DNA from: CAYNUJ01 sp964573255
GTDB lineage: Bacteria > Bacteroidota > Ignavibacteria > Ignavibacteriales > Melioribacteraceae
NCBI GenBank assembly: GCA_964573255.1
Contig: CAZNJB010000001.1
Location: forward strand, 1-64,000
Direction of reading: 5' to 3'
DNA length: 64,000 bases
Both the position numbers and the translations under genes were made by a program. Under the pieces are notes generated by a model. It was not told the DNA's origin, did no database searches, and saw only the letters and a list, made by a program, of their open reading frames with translations. This document shows positions 35,114-43,691 of the stretch, in pieces (the first letter of the stretch is position 1; the number at the start of each line of letters is the position of its first letter).

Positions 35114-35850
35114 TATTCGGAACTGCTAAGTTTCTGATCAATTTCATTGATCTTCAATTCGAATATAGCGGATTTCTCCGGTTCCTTTTCAATTAATTTT
35201 TGGTAAACTCTTTTAGCTTCAATTAATTTACCCTGACCTTCGAGAATCATCGCCATAGTCTCGCTGGCTAAATCCTCTTCATCAAATATTTCTCCCACTT
35301 CGTTGAAAGAGATATAATCTTTCCCTTCTATTTCCTCTTGGTACTCTTTAGTACTCAATGGTTGCAAGTCTTCTTTGTTCGGAGGAGGGATTTTAGCATG
35401 TTCAAGCTCCTTAGCTAATTCATCAAGACGATCTTCCAAAGGCACTTCCTGTTCTTCTTTATTTGCAATCTCTTCATCGTCTGCGGAAGAATCTCCGTCA
35501 TCTTCCAAGAAAGATACACGTTTGCTTTCTTCAACAATCGAATTCTTATTCTTAATTTCTTCCACCTTAGAAAGATAAAATTCTCTCGCTTCGTTGGAAT
35601 CCAAAATAGCAGCACCCTTTTCAACTGCTTCAATAGCTTTTTCATATTCTCCCAAATGTGCTAAGGTTTGCGCATATATAAAATTTGCAGTAGGATAATT
35701 GGGATATCTGCTGATTCCGTCTTCCAAAATTTTAAGTGCCTCCGAATATTTTCCCTGCTCCATCTCTTCTAAAGCAACACGAGCAAATAAGGGAGAATCG
35801 GGATTAAATTCATATATTAGAGAAATATTATCTGAGCTTGAGTTTGACAT
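35113..35850 (-). CDS. TPR-repeat protein with acidic linker
   Basis: 245 residues from the ATG at 35850 (MSNSSSDNISL). A frame from 35922 exists but lies inside the upstream GT2 gene and adds a hydrophobic stretch unlike the rest. Two to three TPR units (about 20-90, with SEALKILEDGISRYPNYPTANFIYAQTL split over two repeats) are followed by a very acidic linker (about 115-150) and a final TPR-like pair (about 205-240). No signal peptide, so cytosolic. Probably a scaffold for a partner in this run; which one is unknown. It overlaps GT2 by 23 bp. Confidence 0.75.
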   Translation of the reverse strand: MSNSSSDNISLIYEFNPDSPLFARVALEEMEQGKYSEALKILEDGISRYPNYPTANFIYAQTLAHLGEYEKAIEAVEKGAAILDSNEAREFYLSKVEEIKNKNSIVEESKRVSFLEDDGDSSADDEEIANKEEQEVPLEDRLDELAKELEHAKIPPPNKEDLQPLSTKEYQEEIEGKDYISFNEVGEIFDEEDLASETMAMILEGQGKLIEAKRVYQKLIEKEPEKSAIFELKINEIDQKLSSSE

Positions 35851-37327
35851 TTTGAAGCTTACCTTTTTGATTTTTTGAATACGAACTTTTAAAAGATAAT
35901 AAAGAGATTGAAGCAAATCCAAAGAAAAACATTAATTGAAATGGAAGGGCTGCTATTTCCAGAAAATAAATTGAAGCGGCAACCCCGATTGAGCAGTAAA
36001 TCGCCAAAATCATTTCAACAAAAGCAGAATCGTCTATCTTAGTGCTTTGGAAATATTTGTTCTTCTCTATTTTATCGTCTTTCTTTTCGACCCTGAATTT
36101 TGGTGTTCTCACAAATTCACTTTTCCTGTTTATGAGACCTTCGAAAACCGCTCTAGTATTATTAACGGCAAGTCCCATACTGCCTGCCATAAATAACGGG
36201 AAAAGGGCTATTCGCTTTCTCCAATCTGTATGAACATCTTTTTGAGCGTAAAGATAAAACAAGAATGAACTTATAAATGCTAAAACAAAAATGGACATAA
36301 AATTAAAAATCTGCTCATAAGGGCCGCTGTTCTTTATGAATATTAAAGGTACATTGAGAACGCCGGCCAACAATATGAACGGAAAAACAAAATTATTTGT
36401 TAAATGATATGTCCCCTGCAGTTTAACTCTCAAAGGCACATCCGATTTCCACAGCTGAGGTAAAAGTTTTTTAGCAGTTTCCACTGCACCTTTTGTCCAC
36501 CTGAATTGTTGAGCTTTCAAAGAATTCATTTCAGAAGGAAGTTCTGCAGGAGTGGTAAAATCTCTTAAGAATATAAACTTCCATCCTCTCATCTGCGCAC
36601 GGTAACTTAAATCCAAATCCTCGGTTAGAGTATCGGCGTGCCAGTTTCCGGCATCTTCAATGCATTCCTTTTTCCAAACCCCACCGGTACCGTTAAAATT
36701 GATAAAGAATCCGGCTTTGTTTCTTACAGTTTGTTCGATTACAAAATGCCCGTTTAATGCAAGAGCTTGTATCTTTGTAAGAATGGAATAATCTTCGTTA
36801 AGGTGTTCCCAACGTGTTTGAACCATTCCAACCGAATCGTCGTTAAAATATTTTAATGTTGTTTTAAAGAAATCTTTTTTAGGAACAAAGTCGGCATCAA
36901 AAATTGCAATATATTTTCCTTTTGCAACTTTTAATCCTTCCTTTAATGCGCCGGCTTTATATCCAACTCTATTGGTTCTATGAATATGATAAATATCGAA
37001 ACCGAGTTTTTTCTTTTGGTCGACTATTTTTTCTATTAAATCAACCGTTTCATCCGTCGAATCGTCAAGTACTTGAATTTCAAGCAGATTCTTCGGATAA
37101 TCAATGTTGCAAACCGCATCAATCAATCTTTCTGCAACGTAATATTCGTTGTAGATAGGTAATTGAACCGTAACAATTTCATTCGGTTCATAGTTTTCTT
37201 TAGGTTTTGGAGTCTTCTTAGCGTACTTATTATGATAATAAATCATAATAAAACCGTGACTCGCAAATAAAAACAATACGGTTAGCGAAAATATATATAC
37301 AATTAAGACTACATGATCAAGCCACAT
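35828..37327 (-). CDS. Processive glycosyltransferase family 2 (cellulose-synthase-like)
   Basis: 499 residues. One N-terminal transmembrane helix (about 5-30), then the GT2 catalytic domain with VTVQLPIYNE, DDSTDET, DAD (FDADFVP), TEDLDLSYRAQ and QQFRW, the D,D,D,QxxRW set of processive beta-glycosyltransferases. Three or four further membrane helices follow (about 310-420), then two near the C-terminus. It makes an exported polymer or a glycolipid at the inner membrane; the sugar cannot be read. There is no PilZ domain or BcsB partner. It follows lptE by 14 bp. Confidence 0.9.
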   Translation of the reverse strand: MWLDHVVLIVYIFSLTVLFLFASHGFIMIYYHNKYAKKTPKPKENYEPNEIVTVQLPIYNEYYVAERLIDAVCNIDYPKNLLEIQVLDDSTDETVDLIEKIVDQKKKLGFDIYHIHRTNRVGYKAGALKEGLKVAKGKYIAIFDADFVPKKDFFKTTLKYFNDDSVGMVQTRWEHLNEDYSILTKIQALALNGHFVIEQTVRNKAGFFINFNGTGGVWKKECIEDAGNWHADTLTEDLDLSYRAQMRGWKFIFLRDFTTPAELPSEMNSLKAQQFRWTKGAVETAKKLLPQLWKSDVPLRVKLQGTYHLTNNFVFPFILLAGVLNVPLIFIKNSGPYEQIFNFMSIFVLAFISSFLFYLYAQKDVHTDWRKRIALFPLFMAGSMGLAVNNTRAVFEGLINRKSEFVRTPKFRVEKKDDKIEKNKYFQSTKIDDSAFVEMILAIYCSIGVAASIYFLEIAALPFQLMFFFGFASISLLSFKSSYSKNQKGKLQNVKLKLR

Positions 37328-37341
37328 AAAATGATCTCCCT

Positions 37342-37857
37342 TTACCAGTTTGAAACAACGGCAATCAAAATATCTTCGGTTATTTTCTCAATCGCCTCAT
37401 CAATAGCAACTTTTCTGCCGGTGAGAATATCATCCTTGGTAGAATAATCTCCGAAATCAGAAAATTTGCGATCGAAAATAGTTTTTCTCTTTACTAAATC
37501 TTTATAAACAACGCGAACAGAAATTGTAATTCTTCTGGTAGCAACATCTTCACCTCCGGCAACGATAGCCGGAGCATCTGTTAATGAAATAATCGTTCCT
37601 TTAATAACGGCATCCGATTTTAAATTATCGGTTACCTGCAATGAGTTATCGTCTAGAAATTTTTGTATCAATTGATCGGTAAAATCATCCCGCAAAGACG
37701 GCTCTCCGCTTCCACTTCTATCGACAAATATCGGTATAGAAATGGTTTTTAAATGAGGAGGTACCGAAGCACCTGTAAATGAATAACTGCAAGCCGTAAA
37801 GAGAACGGCACATAAAACAATAGGCAAATATACTTTTGTTATTTTATTGAAGTCCAT
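37342..37857 (-). CDS. lptE: LPS-assembly lipoprotein LptE, Bacteroidota type
   Basis: 171 residues. Lipobox LFTAC (Cys23) followed by SYSFTGASVPPHLKTISIPIF, the recognisable start of Bacteroidota LptE, then a beta/alpha fold of about 150 residues. LptE plugs the LptD barrel and delivers lipopolysaccharide to the outer leaflet. Its ATG lies within the sigma-54 activator gene (14-bp overlap), so translation is coupled to that regulator. Its neighbours are glycosyltransferases, consistent with surface polysaccharide work. Confidence 0.88.
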   Translation of the reverse strand: MDFNKITKVYLPIVLCAVLFTACSYSFTGASVPPHLKTISIPIFVDRSGSGEPSLRDDFTDQLIQKFLDDNSLQVTDNLKSDAVIKGTIISLTDAPAIVAGGEDVATRRITISVRVVYKDLVKRKTIFDRKFSDFGDYSTKDDILTGRKVAIDEAIEKITEDILIAVVSNW

Positions 37858-38950
37858 ATTCTTTAATTTTCCTGAATAGAGTTCTTTCTGAAACTTCGAG
37901 CAGAGCCGCAGCTTTTTTCTTATTCCATTTAGTTTGATTCAAAGCATTTATAATTGCTTCCTTCTCCAATTGCTTTAAGGACTTTACAGTACCGTTTGAA
38001 TTATTCACGGAAACATCTTGTAAATCGCTATTATGTTTTAGCGCTAATCTCTTGAGGTCCATTAAATCCTTTTTAATCTCAATCAGAGCGCCGAAAATCA
38101 TCTCCCTGTCAACGTGTTCGGGGGACTTGTTTAATGCAACCGGCAAGTTCCTGGGCTCTAATTCATAATCTTCGTTAATCAATAAATTTTTAAATATGTC
38201 TACATCAATAATACCGTTTTTGCTAAGAGCAGCTGCGGTTTCGATTGTATTTTTCAATTCTCTAATATTTCCGGGCCAAGAATATTCAATCAAAATCTTT
38301 AATGCGTCTGGAGTAATATAAGGCAACTCTACATTATAATGCCGTGCATAATCGGTCAGGAAATAATTTATTAACTCGGGAATATCTTCTCTTCGCTGGC
38401 GAAGAGGCGGAATATAAAGAGTTACGGCTTTTAATCTAAAATATAAATCCTTCCTGAAATTTTTTGCATCCACTTCTCTTTGCAAATCTTTATTTGTAGC
38501 AGCTAAAATTCTCACATCAACCTTTGTTACGGTTTCGCTGCCCAAACGCATAAATTCTTTTGTTTCGAGAACACGGAGGAGTTTTACTTGAGTTGTAAGA
38601 GGCATTTCGGCAATCTCATCAAGGAATAAAGTACCACCGTCGGCTATTTCGAAATAACCTTTGCGGTTTTCTACTGCTCCGGTAAACGAACCCTTTTTAT
38701 GCCCGAATAATTCGCTTTCCAAAATTCCTTCAGGTATAGCACCACAATTAACACTAACCAATTTTTTATCCGCACGATGACTATAACCATGTATAGCGCG
38801 GGCAAAAACTTCCTTTCCGGTACCACTTTCACCATAAATCAGAACGGATATATCCGAAAGAGCAACCTGCATTACTATATCGACCAAGTCGCGTATTTCT
38901 TTGCTTTTCCCGATTATCCCGAATTTTTTCTGAAATTCCTCTCGAGTCAT
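37844..38950 (-). CDS. Sigma-54-dependent activator, no sensor domain
   Basis: 368 residues. The AAA+ domain starts almost at once: Walker A GESGTGKE (40-47), sigma-54 loop GSFTGA (87-92, one change from GAFTGA), Walker B GGTLFLDE (105-112), arginine finger region RLKAVTLYIPPLRQRRED. A spacer follows (about 255-320), then a Fis-type helix-turn-helix at the end (KKAAALLEVSERTLFRKIKEYG). With no receiver, GAF or PAS input it may be constitutive or controlled by a partner. It lies between a metallo-hydrolase and lptE; coupling to lptE suggests envelope regulation, but that is inference. Confidence 0.93.
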   Translation of the reverse strand: MTREEFQKKFGIIGKSKEIRDLVDIVMQVALSDISVLIYGESGTGKEVFARAIHGYSHRADKKLVSVNCGAIPEGILESELFGHKKGSFTGAVENRKGYFEIADGGTLFLDEIAEMPLTTQVKLLRVLETKEFMRLGSETVTKVDVRILAATNKDLQREVDAKNFRKDLYFRLKAVTLYIPPLRQRREDIPELINYFLTDYARHYNVELPYITPDALKILIEYSWPGNIRELKNTIETAAALSKNGIIDVDIFKNLLINEDYELEPRNLPVALNKSPEHVDREMIFGALIEIKKDLMDLKRLALKHNSDLQDVSVNNSNGTVKSLKQLEKEAIINALNQTKWNKKKAAALLEVSERTLFRKIKEYGLQ

Positions 38951-38991
38951 TACCTTAAACTCTTAATATTAAATATAACCTCGAAATATAA

Positions 38992-39756
38992 TTATAATTC
39001 CACTAACAAACCGTCCGAAGCCAGTTGCACAGCTCCTGCAATGCGACTATTTTTCTCGATTGCTGCAATAATGTCTTTGACGTCTTCATCATCAATATGA
39101 GTGAGAAACACCTTCTCAGGATTAACCGATTGATAAAATTCCAGAACTTCTTCTAATTCGATATGAGTGATCTCCAAAATTGCCGCATCGAGTTTGTATT
39201 CTTTGAATAAATATAAATCCTCCTTAGAACCGATATCCGAACTGGCGAAAATATTTTTTCCGTTTACTTCGAAAAGGAAGCTATGAGAAATGAATGAAAC
39301 AGAAGGAGCGTTGACTGAATGTTTATTTGTAATGTGCGTATTTTGTCTAGCTGTAAAGAATATTCCATCAGTAGTTTCAACTTTTTCGTTAGAATCAAAA
39401 CCAATGATATTCAATTTAAAATCCATCACTTCATCAAACATATAAACGGTTCTCAGAAAATAACGGAGCGGCTCAATAAGAGATTTATGCGTAAAGATAG
39501 ATAACTCCTTTTCCCTGTCAATTAACTTCATCTGTGTTATCAGAGAACCTATACCCGCAAAATGATCTGCGTGATAATGTGACAAGACTATTGTGTCAAT
39601 CTGATTGAATTTTATTCCGGAGCTTAGCAGTGCACGAGAAACCGAATCCCCAGCATCGAATAACAAATTACTCGCATTCGAAAAAATTACAAAGGAAGAA
39701 TGAAATCTTTCCAGACTCGTTTTACCTGAACCGGTACCAATAAATTTTATTTTCAT
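38992..39756 (-). CDS. Metallo-beta-lactamase-fold hydrolase (RNase Z/PhnP-like)
   Basis: 254 residues. It begins MKIKFIGTGSGKTS as in RNase Z/AtsA-type members. Zinc ligands are HYHADH (His60, His62, Asp64, His65), SSDIG for the bridging Asp, and the late His in FLTHIDDED. The nuclease-arm loop of tRNase Z is short, so a phosphodiesterase or other hydrolase is more likely than tRNA processing. Cytosolic. Separated by one base from the SPOR gene. Confidence 0.88.
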   Translation of the reverse strand: MKIKFIGTGSGKTSLERFHSSFVIFSNASNLLFDAGDSVSRALLSSGIKFNQIDTIVLSHYHADHFAGIGSLITQMKLIDREKELSIFTHKSLIEPLRYFLRTVYMFDEVMDFKLNIIGFDSNEKVETTDGIFFTARQNTHITNKHSVNAPSVSFISHSFLFEVNGKNIFASSDIGSKEDLYLFKEYKLDAAILEITHIELEEVLEFYQSVNPEKVFLTHIDDEDVKDIIAAIEKNSRIAGAVQLASDGLLVEL

Positions 39757-39757
39757 A

Positions 39758-40468
39758 TTACTTAAGGGAAGTTACTCTACCGTTTAATTTGTATTGTGAC
39801 TTTAATTTTGGTAAGAACGCAGAAGCTTCAGCCTCGGTTTTGAATTTGCCCACAACAACAACATTCAAAATGGAACCACCGACTTCTTTAGGATAGATCG
39901 AGGAATAATAGCCTGCCTTTTGAAAATTCTTTTTCAACCTTTCGGCATTTTTATAATTCAAAAAGGCTCCTGCTTGTACGGTATATTTCAAGCTTTCACT
40001 GCTGCCGGTTTTAGTGGAAGGAGCAACCTGTTTGATTTCTTCCTTTTCATCAAGAGTTAAGCTATTATCAATTTCTTCTTCCGGAATAGAGCGATCTGCC
40101 GCTTTAATATAGGGCGATGAGGGATAATTATCTTTTAATTTATTCAGATATTCTTCCGCCTTTTTGTAAAAACCGAGAGCAAAATAATAACTAAAAATTC
40201 TATAAAGCGCCGCATCCGCAAATTGAGATTGCGGGTATTCGTTATAGAGCTTTTTGTATTTTTCCAGTGCGGTCTCGCCTTCTTCTGTAAGAACAGCATC
40301 TAGAAAGATGACCGAAGGATCATTCGGGTGTTCTTTGAGTAAAATCGGTAGTTCTTGTCGAACATTTTCCGCTTGACCGGATTCTACTTTTTTGAGATAC
40401 TCAACAATGCTAAAATTTTGAGCAATTATTGTTGTAGCCCAAAATAGAAATAATAATATTTTCATCAT
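39758..40468 (-). CDS. SPOR-domain protein with TPR-like repeats
   Basis: 236 residues. A short signal peptide (TIIAQ end) is followed by tetratricopeptide-like helices (about 35-125, including SQFADAALYRIFSYYFALG and SSPYIKAA). The C-terminal SPOR domain (about 160-236) opens YTVQAGAFLNYKNAERLKKNF. SPOR domains bind glycan strands stripped of peptides, often at division sites, so a periplasmic cell-wall role is likely. The start overlaps the miaB stop as TAATG. Confidence 0.88.
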   Translation of the reverse strand: MMKILLFLFWATTIIAQNFSIVEYLKKVESGQAENVRQELPILLKEHPNDPSVIFLDAVLTEEGETALEKYKKLYNEYPQSQFADAALYRIFSYYFALGFYKKAEEYLNKLKDNYPSSPYIKAADRSIPEEEIDNSLTLDEKEEIKQVAPSTKTGSSESLKYTVQAGAFLNYKNAERLKKNFQKAGYYSSIYPKEVGGSILNVVVVGKFKTEAEASAFLPKLKSQYKLNGRVTSLK

Positions 40469-41817
40469 TAAGCCGTTCTATTGGCTGCAAAAAAATCTGA
40501 TTCCAATTTTTCCACAAAATCGCCAAATAGTGTAGCAGAAGTTGCGCGATTGATTTTAACTTTAACGTAATCACCTCGACCAACATTTTCCGTAATCGGG
40601 AATATCACTACCTTATTGGTATCTGTTCTTCCGGCTAAAAACTCATCCGATTTTTTACTGCTTCCTTCAACAAGAATAACTTCCTCGGTTCCAATCATTT
40701 CCTGATTTATTTCGTAAGAAATTTTCTGCTGAAGATCGATAATTTCGTTTAACCGTTTTGTCTTTATATCCTCGGGCACATCATCTTCCATTTTGTATGC
40801 TTTTGTGCCTTCTCTCGGAGAGTACTTGAACATATAAGCGCCGTCGTAACGTACTTTTTGCATTACGTCCAATGTTGCAATATGATCTTCAAAAGTTTCG
40901 GTGGGAAAACCGGAAATAATATCTGTCGAAAAACTTACGCCAGGAATAATCTTTCTTGCTTTATCAATTAATTCCAAATAATGTTCTATCGTATAAGTTC
41001 TATTCATCAATTCAAGAATTCTATTAGAACCCGACTGAACCGGTAAATGGATGTAATTACAAATATTCGGATGTTCCGCCATTGTGTAAAGCAGTTTATC
41101 GGAAAGATCCTGAGGATGTGAAGTCGTATATCTAATTCTTAGAGTTCTATCAACTTGAGCCGCAGCGGCGAGCAAATCTGCAAAGTCCCTGCCGTTATCG
41201 GAATAACTGTTTACATTTTGCCCAAGCAGTGTTACTTCCTTAAATCCTCTTTCGGAAAGCTGCTTAATTTCTTCAACTATTGAATCCAAATTTCTGCTTC
41301 TTTCCCGACCGCGGGTAAAAGGCACAACACAGAAGGTGCAAAATTTATCACAGCCTCGCATTACCGAAATCCAAGCAGAGAGACCATCTTCTCTGAAGGG
41401 AATTAAATCATCGTATGTCTCTGTTTTGGATAGCTTTACTCCGATACCCTTTTCTCCGGCAAACGCTTCATCAATAAATCCGGGTAATTTCCTGTATTCA
41501 TCGGGACCAACAACCAAATCGACCATTTTCTTTTCTTCAATCAAATCCTTACGCAGTCTTTCAGCCATACAGCCGAGTATACCAATAACAGTCCCGGGAT
41601 TTGTTTCTTTATATTTTTTAAGATTCCCTAATCTACCGTATATGCGCTGTTCAGCGTTATCTCTTACGCTGCAAGTATTCAGCAGAATCACATTCGCTTT
41701 TTCAACGTCTTCGGTTAATTCATATCCTTTATTTTTCAGAATGCCCATTACCAGTTCACTATCGGCAATGTTCATCTGACAACCATAGGTCTCTATATAT
41801 ACACTATTTTTAGACAT
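40468..41817 (-). CDS. miaB: tRNA-2-methylthio-N6-dimethylallyladenosine synthase
   Basis: 449 residues. The N-terminal UPF0004 domain has its auxiliary cluster cysteines Cys13, Cys49 and Cys83. The radical-SAM motif RGCDKFCTFC gives Cys156, Cys160 and Cys163. A C-terminal TRAM domain lies at about 378-440. It methylthiolates i6A37 of tRNAs reading UNN codons, which improves decoding. AAAGGA lies before its ATG. A 48-residue ORF lies just upstream on the same strand. Confidence 0.95.
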   Translation of the reverse strand: MSKNSVYIETYGCQMNIADSELVMGILKNKGYELTEDVEKANVILLNTCSVRDNAEQRIYGRLGNLKKYKETNPGTVIGILGCMAERLRKDLIEEKKMVDLVVGPDEYRKLPGFIDEAFAGEKGIGVKLSKTETYDDLIPFREDGLSAWISVMRGCDKFCTFCVVPFTRGRERSRNLDSIVEEIKQLSERGFKEVTLLGQNVNSYSDNGRDFADLLAAAAQVDRTLRIRYTTSHPQDLSDKLLYTMAEHPNICNYIHLPVQSGSNRILELMNRTYTIEHYLELIDKARKIIPGVSFSTDIISGFPTETFEDHIATLDVMQKVRYDGAYMFKYSPREGTKAYKMEDDVPEDIKTKRLNEIIDLQQKISYEINQEMIGTEEVILVEGSSKKSDEFLAGRTDTNKVVIFPITENVGRGDYVKVKINRATSATLFGDFVEKLESDFFAANRTA

Positions 41818-41842
41818 ATAATCCTTTCTTTATATAAAAATT

Positions 41843-41989
41843 TTAAGCACTAATCATCATATACATTATCAAATTAAATATAATGAAAGCCAAGATGCCA
41901 AAAATGATATTAATCATTCGCATCTTGCGTCTTTGATCTTCAAAGATATTATCTTCGAAGTCTTTTCCATTTCTTAATTTTCCAAACAT
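41843..41989 (-). CDS. Small single-span membrane protein upstream of miaB
   Basis: 48 residues, easily missed. GGAGG lies nine bases before ATG 41989, the best ribosome-binding site nearby, and a TAnnTTTG box sits a further 10-15 bases upstream. The N-half is charged (FGKLRNGKDFEDNIFEDQRR), and the C-half is one transmembrane helix (about 26-46, INIIFGILAFIIFNLIMYMM). Topology by the positive-inside rule would place the N-terminus in the cytosol. Function unknown. It leads the long minus-strand run and ends 25 bases before miaB. Confidence 0.65.
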   Translation of the reverse strand: MFGKLRNGKDFEDNIFEDQRRKMRMINIIFGILAFIIFNLIMYMMISA

Positions 41990-42010
41990 TTAGATATTCC
42001 TCCGGATATG

Positions 42011-42018
42011 CAAAATTA
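42011..42018 (-). promoter_or_regulatory. TAnnTTTG promoter box for the miaB run
   Basis: Reverse-strand TAATTTTG matches the Bacteroidota -7 box TAnnTTTG. It lies 22 bases before the ATG of the 48-residue ORF, leaving a short leader containing GGAGG. No TTTG -33 box is clear. About 170 bases opposite, TAAATTTG at 42182-42189 plays the same part for the divergent kinase gene. Confidence 0.45.
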
Positions 42019-42181
42019 TCGGAATCAAGCTTTAAAAATTAAGACAATGAAGGCTCACATACAAACGATAACAACATTACAATAGTGATCTAAAATTTTG
42101 AGAGAACCCCTGTTTTTTGAGTTTTTGGCACTTTTCATTCATTTACACAAATAATGAATTACATTAAGAGTTAATTTTCCA

Positions 42182-42189
42182 TAAATTTG
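42182..42189 (+). promoter_or_regulatory. TAnnTTTG promoter box overlapping an apparent TTG start
   Basis: TAAATTTG would place the transcript start near 42196, after the TTG at 42187 where the longest frame begins. That argues for the TTG at 42220, which has GGAG at 42210-42213 with six bases between. Confidence 0.4.
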
Positions 42190-42219
42190 TTAGCGGAATA
42201 TTTAGAATTGGAGAAAGAA

Positions 42220-43644
42220 TTGAACAAAGAAGAAAGACTTATTGAATTATTTGAGAATTGGGCAAAAGAAAAACACACTGAATTTTACGCACTGCCACCT
42301 TCAGGTTCTTACAGAGAATATTACAGATTAAAGAGTAAATCAAAAAACGCAATCGGAGTTTATAATTCTGATAAAAAGGAAAATGTGGCATTTCTTACAT
42401 TCAGCAAGCATTTTAAATCACACGGATTGGCAGTTCCTGAAATTTATGCAGAGGATATTGATAACAACGTTTATTTGGAAGAGGATTTGGGAGATACAAC
42501 CTTATTCGCTTATTTGAGTGCAATCAGGCAGAACGAGGAATTTCCCGATGAAGTTGTTGATGTTTACAAAAAGATACTCGAAGAGCTGCCGAGATTTCAG
42601 ATTACCGCAGCAAAAGATTTAGATTATTCCGTATGTTATCCCCGCTCAGCATTCGATAAACAATCGATGATGTGGGATCTGAATTATTTCAAATATTATT
42701 TTTTGAAACTAGCAAAAATTCCCTTTGAAGAACAAGCACTCGAAAATGATTTTCATAAATTAATAGATTTTCTTCTTGAAGCCGGGACGGATTACTTTTT
42801 ATACCGTGATTTTCAATCTCGCAACGTTATGCTTGTTAAGCATCAACCTTATTTCATCGATTATCAAGGCGGAAGAAAAGGAGCCCTACAATATGATGTA
42901 GCTTCATTGCTTTATGATGCGAAAGCCGATATTCCGCAAGATGTGCGTTCTTATTTACTTAAACACTATATCGATAACTTGAAAAAATTCATCGAATTTG
43001 AAGAAGGAAAATTCTTAGAATATTATTACGGTTACATACTGATTAGAATTATGCAAGCGATGGGCGCTTATGGTTTCCGCGGCTTTTACGAAAAGAAAGA
43101 GCACTTTCTTAAATCTATTCCTTTTGCGTTAGAGAACCTTTCCTGGTTGTTGAATAACGTCGAACTTCCGATAAAAATCCCTGCCCTTTGGAATGCACTT
43201 AGAAAAACAACCGAATCCAAAGAACTGAAAAAATTCGGACGAGAAAAAAGGAAATATAAATTAACGGTAACTGTTACAAGCTTTTCATACCGGAAAGGAA
43301 TACCTGAAGATAATTCCGGTAATGGCGGAGGTTTCGTATTTGACTGTAGGGGCTTGCTGAATCCCGGCAGATATGATGAGTACAAATTACTCACCGGGAA
43401 AGACGCAAAAGTGAAAAAGTTCCTTGAAGAAAAGAGTAACGTCAAGGAATTCTTGAAGCACGCTTACGCTCTGGTTGATTCTACTGTTGAAAATTACATT
43501 TCTCGAAAGTTCACACATTTAATGGTAAACTTTGGCTGCACAGGCGGACAACACCGTTCCGTCTATTGCGCTGAAGCTATGGCGAAACATCTTTCCAATA
43601 ATTTTGAAGTTAGTGTGGCTTTAATTCACAGGGAAATGGATTAA
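42220..43644 (+). CDS. Sugar kinase (AmgK-like phosphotransferase) fused to a RapZ C-terminal domain
   Basis: 474 residues from TTG 42220 (GGAG before it); the frame is open from TTG 42187. The N-terminal part (about 1-315) is an aminoglycoside-phosphotransferase fold with PPSGSYREYYRL, VYLEEDLGDTTLF, catalytic YRDFQSRNVML and DYQGGRKGALQYD. This is the pattern of AmgK, which phosphorylates MurNAc/GlcNAc at the anomeric carbon. The C-terminal part (about 345-474) is the RapZ C domain (SGNGGGFVFDCRGLLNPGR and NFGCTGGQHRSVY), which in E. coli binds glucosamine-6-phosphate. The next gene is MurU-like, as in Pseudomonas amgK-murU. I infer an amino-sugar recycling kinase with a built-in sensor. 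The kinase substrate is not proven. Confidence 0.82.
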   Translation: MNKEERLIELFENWAKEKHTEFYALPPSGSYREYYRLKSKSKNAIGVYNSDKKENVAFLTFSKHFKSHGLAVPEIYAEDIDNNVYLEEDLGDTTLFAYLSAIRQNEEFPDEVVDVYKKILEELPRFQITAAKDLDYSVCYPRSAFDKQSMMWDLNYFKYYFLKLAKIPFEEQALENDFHKLIDFLLEAGTDYFLYRDFQSRNVMLVKHQPYFIDYQGGRKGALQYDVASLLYDAKADIPQDVRSYLLKHYIDNLKKFIEFEEGKFLEYYYGYILIRIMQAMGAYGFRGFYEKKEHFLKSIPFALENLSWLLNNVELPIKIPALWNALRKTTESKELKKFGREKRKYKLTVTVTSFSYRKGIPEDNSGNGGGFVFDCRGLLNPGRYDEYKLLTGKDAKVKKFLEEKSNVKEFLKHAYALVDSTVENYISRKFTHLMVNFGCTGGQHRSVYCAEAMAKHLSNNFEVSVALIHREMD

Positions 43645-43691
43645 GAAAGGTATTAAAACATTTATCATTCAACTTTGAGAATTTATAATTA

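Noticed and set aside
41336..41779. Plus-strand frame of 147 codons opposite miaB
   Set aside because: Antisense of a highly conserved gene; Ser/Pro-rich shadow translation.
43086..43445. Minus-strand frame of 119 codons opposite the RapZ-C fusion
   Set aside because: Antisense shadow; the plus strand carries intact RapZ-C motifs.
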